DNA of 64,000 bases, from positions 27,869,848 through 27,933,847 of the forward strand of contig NW_020940358.1 of assembly GCF_900497805.2 (NCBI RefSeq). The letters run 5' to 3'. The translations under genes and the position numbers were made by a program. Each line of letters starts with the position of its first letter. Position 1 is the stretch's first letter. The stretch is from Vombatus ursinus (Eukaryota; Chordata; Mammalia; Diprotodontia; Vombatidae). Of this stretch, positions 59,820 through 64,000 are shown piece after piece. The notes below the pieces were generated by a model. The model had not been told where the DNA came from, did not search any database, and was given only the letters and a program-made list of their open reading frames with translations.

Positions 59820-60590
59820 AAGATGGATGATACTAAGACCACTTCAGGTTGCTAAAGAGAGAACAACACTATGGGAAGAAACCAGGATGAGAGGAGTTGA
59901 GAGTCTTCATCATCTCCCCATCCCTCGCTGGCTACCTTAGAGACTTTGGGAAATTTCCCTTTGGCTGAAATCCGAGACTCTCTCTTGGTTGAGAGTTCCC
60001 TCCTTCCACTGGGAGAGCTCTTTCACTCTGTGTAGTCTGGTATATGTTTTCCTATGTAGACTTTCTCTGATTTTTTTTGCTATCAATTTGGATAAAAGAG
60101 TTTCTTGGCTATGCATGTTTGTTGTGGAACTGGTATTTGGTAAGAAGGAAGTCAAGCCTTGAAAACTTGAGGCGTTCCTTTCCCCATTAATGAATAGAGA
60201 TCAGAAATTTAGCTTGAACCTGAAAATTACATCCACCGGACTAAGAATATTTAAGGAAAACAAATAGACATCATTGTAGACTGGTACCCTCTATCTCTAA
60301 GAAGAGCAGAGTGGCCAAGATTCTGGCTCGAACCTCCTGCTTCTCTCCTACCAGGAAATGGTCTCCCTTGGAGAAGGGTGGGAGTCGGGGAGCAGAGGCT
60401 AGAAACGTCTATTCTGTCTCCCTTTGAGCCACACAGGTATACCTCCATGCTACATGGGGCAAAGAGCCACAAGAGACCTGACCCCAAAGAGACTCTCTTT
60501 TCTCTTCTCTCCGACTCCTCCCTGTCCCTCATGCAGGCTGGGGCATTGATCTCCACTGATGAAGAGAGAGTCACCTGCTAACGGGATGTA
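59820..60590. other. Unclassified sequence, possible old mobile element
   Basis: About 770 bp with no familiar SINE, LINE or MITE signature, bordered by CA-rich tracts on both sides. The longest minus frame is 72 codons with no recognised motif. Confidence 0.3.
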
Positions 60591-60594
60591 GGAC

Positions 60595-61020
60595 TCTGGA
60601 CACATTCATACATATACACACATGTGTGCACATGTACACACAGCCCACATGTGCACACACATGCATATTGTGTGTAAAGACGTGTGTTTGTGTGTATGAT
60701 TGACTGTATGTACATGTATGTATGCATATATAGATCAAGTGTATGTCTACATACATACATATATTCACACATAGGTATATGTGTGTATATATACACATAG
60801 GTATACATGTGTGTACATATACACACACTCAGTCATGCACTTTTATCTCTACAGACATACATGTTCATACTTGTGAAGATGTACACACACTGGTAATGTA
60901 CTCACACAGGTAAACACATATATGTGCATGCACAGATACACATAAAAAACATTCACCTGCATACTCACCCAGGTAACATGTACACTGATACATGCATGTA
61001 AACGAGTGCACACACATGCA
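60595..61020. repeat. CA/TA/ACAT-rich satellite-like tract
   Basis: About 425 bp of interrupted ACAC, ATAC, TGTG and ACAT units changing phase and strand bias. Long frames here are products of the repeats. Confidence 0.88.
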
Positions 61021-61065
61021 CTCACTAGAAATAATTTGGTCAGGTGCCCCTCTGATATGTGAGTA

Positions 61066-61099
61066 GAGGGGTACCACTGAAACTGAGGGGTACCACTGA
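61066..61099. repeat. 19-bp tandem duplication
   Basis: GAGGGGTACCACTGA occurs twice with a period of 19 bp. Confidence 0.9.
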
Positions 61100-61440
61100 C
61101 AGCTGGGCTGTCTAATGGGCCGGGCAGGCACAGCTGTCTTCTGGGGCTATTGGCTGCCCTGGGAAGTTCTGGCCCTCAGCCCAGGGGAGGGGCCTGGATG
61201 GTTCATTTCCGTCCTTCCCATCCCACAGAACCACATGGGCCTCTGTGGGTCTATTTTTAAGCCAAAGCTGAGCAATTTTCAGCCTGGTGCCATCACTCTT
61301 AGAGCTTGGAGAGGAGGTGGGAGAGAAGGGCGGAGTGGCTCCTTCCTCTCCGGGAGCTCTGACATCAGTCTGGGATCGGCAGGAGGTCAGAATACCTGCT
61401 AATAACAAGGAGGAGGTGACCAGTAAAAGCAGCAGCCTGT
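61100..61440. promoter_or_regulatory. Candidate intronic regulatory block
   Basis: Non-repetitive, GC-richer sequence containing CTATTTTTAA at 61251-61260, a perfect match to the MEF2 consensus, in the RIMS4 intron. A regulatory role is inference only. Confidence 0.3.
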
Positions 61441-61639
61441 TAACACATCCTCATAGTCCACTCGCATCTACCTCCCCCAGTCATGGTGGTAAGTCTGTGC
61501 CTTCAATCCACACTGACCATAGGCTCCTAGATATAGATCTGGAGGGGGCTGTGGATGTTTCCCAGTCCAACAACTGCATTTTTACCTCGTGACCTTGACA
61601 GTTCCTTTCTACTTCAAGTCAATGATCCTGAGGAAAAGT

Positions 61640-61800
61640 GAGTTTCTAATCCTCCCCTTTACAGATGAGGAAGCTGAGGCCAAAGAGGGACAATGACTTG
61701 TCCAAGGCCACACAGGTAGGAAGTCACAGAACTGGGACTGAAACCTGGATCTTCTAATTCCAGACTCAGTATTCTTTCCACTGTGAAACACTGCTCTGCC
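61640..61800 (-). mobile_element. MIR-like core-SINE
   Basis: Reverse: TTTACAGATGAGGAAGCTGAG, GACTTGTCCAAGGCCACAC, GACTGAAACCTGGATCTTC. Confidence 0.7.
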
Positions 61801-61807
61801 CACTATC

Positions 61808-62035
61808 TCCAAGGGTTCTTAACCTGGTGCTCACAGACCCCCAAAGGAACCAGGGGTAGATCTCAGGGAGTCCATAAATTTGGATGGGGGAACCCACATC
61901 TTTATTTCCCCAGCCTCTAACCTAAATTTAGCATTGCCTTCAATTACTTAAAAACATTATTCTGACAAGTGGCCCAAAGACCTTATCAGACTGCCAAAGG
62001 GGTCCATGGCACCAAAAAGGTTAAGCCCCTCTGTA
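61808..62035. mobile_element. hAT-type MITE
   Basis: Left end AGGGTTCTTAACCTGGTGC and right end GCACCAAAAAGGTTAAGCCCC are inverted repeats. GGGAGTCCATAAATTTG and GGGGTCCATGGCACC lie just inside. No transposase. Confidence 0.7.
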
Positions 62036-62099
62036 GTACTAGATAGAAGAAGCATCACCAGGACTTTGCCCTGCTGCAAAGATGGTATCAGAAGTCAAA

Positions 62100-62790
62100 A
62101 TAATGCTCTTAAGAATGCCCTCAAATACTAGAGAATGGCTGAGTGAATTATGGTTATGTAATGGATATAATGAGGGACAACTAGGTGGCACAGTGGATGG
62201 AGTGCCAGGACTGGAGTCATCTTCCTTAGTTCAAATCCAGCCTCAGACACTAACTGTGTGACCCTAGGCAAGTCACTTAACCCTGTTTGTCTCAGTTCCC
62301 TATCTGTAAAATGTGCTGTAGAGGAAATGGCAAACCACTCCAATATTTTTGCCAAGAAAACCCCAAATGGGGTCACGAAGAGTCGGACATGATTGAACAA
62401 CAATAGATATGATGAAATACGTTTGTGCTATAAGAAATGATAAAAGGGATGGGTTTTGAGAAACCTGGGGAGACTCATAGGACCTCAAGCCAAGTAAAAC
62501 CAGCAGTCAGGAGAACAATTTATCCAACAACAATAACATTGTAAAGACAAATAACTTGGAAAAACTCAAGAATGCTGGTCAATGTGATGACCAGACAGGA
62601 TGCTAGAGGAAATGCATTGCCCACTTCCTGGCAGAGAGGCAATAGATTCAAGAAGCAAAAGGACACATACATTTTGGGACATCGACAATGTGGGCATTTG
62701 TCTTTGCTTGAGAGTTTTGTTTTTCTATTTTCCTTTTAAATTGGGGGTGGGTAGGAGGAAAGGAGAAAAAATAAATACTTGTTAATAGAA
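62100..62790 (+). mobile_element. L1 LINE 3' end with nested SINE
   Basis: TACTAGAGAATGGCTGAGTG, then after the SINE TGTGCTATAAGAAATGATAA, GAAACCTGGGGAGACTCATA, GGAGAACAATTTATCCAACA and the 3' UTR end AATAAATACTTGTTAATAG. It is 5'-truncated. Confidence 0.85.
62174..62401 (+). mobile_element. Marsupial SINE (long type) nested in L1
   Basis: GACAACTAGGTGGCACAGTGG to AGTCGGACATGATTGAACAAC. Flanks AATGGATATAATGA (62160-62173) and AATAGATATGATGA (62402-62415) are a diverged target duplication. Confidence 0.93.
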
Positions 62791-62929
62791 AACAGAAAAA
62801 AATGTCTCCGGAGGAGCAAAAAGCATGCCAGGAATCCTTGGGAAGAAGGTTCATTCATTTTGAAAATTGCTTGGAGTCTGGTGAATTAGGAAAAATGTTC
62901 GATTTGGAGACAGAGTGTTTGGTTTCAAT

Positions 62930-63125
62930 CCTAGAGTATTAGAGGTCATCAAATGTAAGTTCCTCCCTTTGTAGGTAAAGAAACTGAGTCTCCAGAGAAG
63001 TTAAAGGACCTGCCCGAGGCCATAGAAGTAGGGGGATAGCAGAGCCAGGATCACGTCTTAAGTAAATGGTAGAGTTGGGATTTGAACCCAGGTTCTCTGA
63101 TGCCCAATCCAGTGTTCTCTCATTC
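62930..63125 (-). mobile_element. MIR-like core-SINE
   Basis: Reverse: GTAGGTAAAGAAACTGAGTC, GAGTTGGGATTTGAACCCAGG. Confidence 0.7.
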
Positions 63126-63174
63126 CAAAATCATTCCTAGCACCATAAGGCCAGCTTTTACAGGGGTGGCTAGT

Positions 63175-64000
63175 GAAGTTCAACAAGTGTTTATTAAGCA
63201 CTTTCTATAGGTACTGAGGCAAGTGCTAGGAAGAAAAAGACAAAAATCAAACAATTCTTGCTCTCAGTGAACTTACAATCTACTGAAATGAAACAATATG
63301 TGCACAAATAAATAAATGCAAAACATATGCAAAGTAATTTTAAGAGGGGACACCCAAACAAATGGGGGTTCAGGAAAAGGCTCTCCTAGGGGGTGGCACT
63401 TGAACTGAACCTGAAAGGGAGGTTGGGATTCCAAGAGGAAGAGGAGGGAGGGCATGCATTCCAGGAGTCAGGGACAGCCTGTGCAAAGGTACAAAGGTAG
63501 GAGATGTGTATAAGGCAAGCAGTCCAGTTTGGCCTGCATGAGGGGGTATCATGTGAAAACAGTGTGGAAAGATAGATTGGAGGCAGAGTGTAAAGGGCTT
63601 TAATTGAAAACAGAAGGATTTGTATCTTATCAAAAAGGGAAGAGGGAAACACTGAATCGACATGGTCAGACCTGGGCTTTGGGACTATCAGTTTGGCAGC
63701 TGTGTGGAAAATGAACCGGAGAGGAAAGAGACAGGAGGTAGAGAGAGCCAATCGGAAGGCTACTGCAGCAGTCTAGATGAGAGGTGATGAGGGTCTGAAT
63801 TAGGCTAGTCGTCGAACAACTAGCAAGAAGTGGATGGATGTGAGAGGTGTTGAGGAAAAACAAGGAAGTTCAGAAGAAGGGTGAGTTTGGGGGGAAAGAG
63901 AATGAGTTCTGACTGGATTGACTGACTGAAATGCCTATGGAAACTCCAAGTGGAGGGTCCAACGGGTAATTAGTTATGTGAGACTAGAGTTCAGGATAAA
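63175..64000 (-). mobile_element. L2 LINE 3' portion including ORF2 C-terminus
   Basis: Reverse of L2 from its 3' end. The minus strand carries CR1/L2-type ORF2 C-terminal sequence: PRSDHVDSVFPSSLFDKIQI, LYTLPPIYLSTLF and CTFAQAVPDSWNACPP. It runs off the right edge. Confidence 0.85.

Larger units (their letters stand above)
51357..64000 (-). other. RIMS4: RIMS4 upstream intron (partial)
   Basis: At least 12.6 kb with no further RIMS4 exon visible on the minus strand. Repeats are listed separately. Stretches without recognised content are 51360-51790, 51950-52260 (TCTG/TCTC-rich), 55440-55730, 55860-56750, 57490-58030 and 62800-62930. Confidence 0.8.

Noticed and set aside
60571-60828. Long Cys/His/Tyr-rich minus-strand frames.
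   Set aside because: Translations of CA/TA/ACAT repeats.
51357-64000. Searched for the two missing 5' coding exons of RIMS4.
   Set aside because: No minus-strand match to MERSQSRLS-like or HESIEDSMNSYGSEGN-like sequence was seen. They probably lie beyond 64000.

Overview
The window is mammalian, almost certainly marsupial, nuclear DNA. It is packed with the tRNA-derived SINEs typical of marsupial genomes (heads like GGGCAGCTAGGTGG, the motif AGTTCAAATC, tails such as CACTTAACCCCAATTGCC). L1 copies resemble those of opossum, and the two genes recognised have a vertebrate exon-intron layout. The species cannot be decided from sequence alone.

Two host protein genes are present and they converge. 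KCNK15 (TASK-5, a two-pore-domain K+ channel) is complete on the + strand. Its two coding exons (22597-22879 and 25285-26153) join to exactly 384 codons including the stop. A GC/CpG-rich leader precedes it. RIMS4 (RIM4-gamma, a presynaptic C2-domain protein) is on the - strand, and only its last four coding exons are here (51356-51244, 50838-50737, 48767-48628, 41796-41578). The first exons must lie beyond the right edge. A repeat-poor stretch of about 4 kb downstream of its stop is probably the 3' UTR. This order fits human 20q13.12, where KCNK15 and RIMS4 are neighbours. No CCN5 exon was seen in the 22 kb left of KCNK15.

Layout: 1-21.5 kb is intergenic and holds LINEs (L1, L2, L3/CR1-like, another non-LTR family), SINEs and small DNA transposons. 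21.5-26.2 kb is KCNK15. 26.2-37.6 kb is intergenic, with an internally deleted L1 and a palindrome carrying X-box-like motifs. 37.6-51.4 kb is the visible part of RIMS4. 51.4-64 kb is RIMS4 upstream intron, mostly L2, hAT remnants, SINEs and microsatellites.

The strongest observations are: two LINE insertions from different families that both carry a 5' inversion between matching target-site duplications (890-2759 and 6247-7045), each with apparent microhomology at the outer end of the inverted part; an L1 that has both ends and clean target-site duplications but lacks its middle (30479-32104); a TASK-5 channel with a canonical G95-Y-G-H98 filter and a C-terminal RRKSI; and a pair of sequences 2.2 kb apart sharing a perfect 40-bp inverted match. 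No endogenous retrovirus or LTR pair, tRNA, rRNA or CRISPR was recognised.
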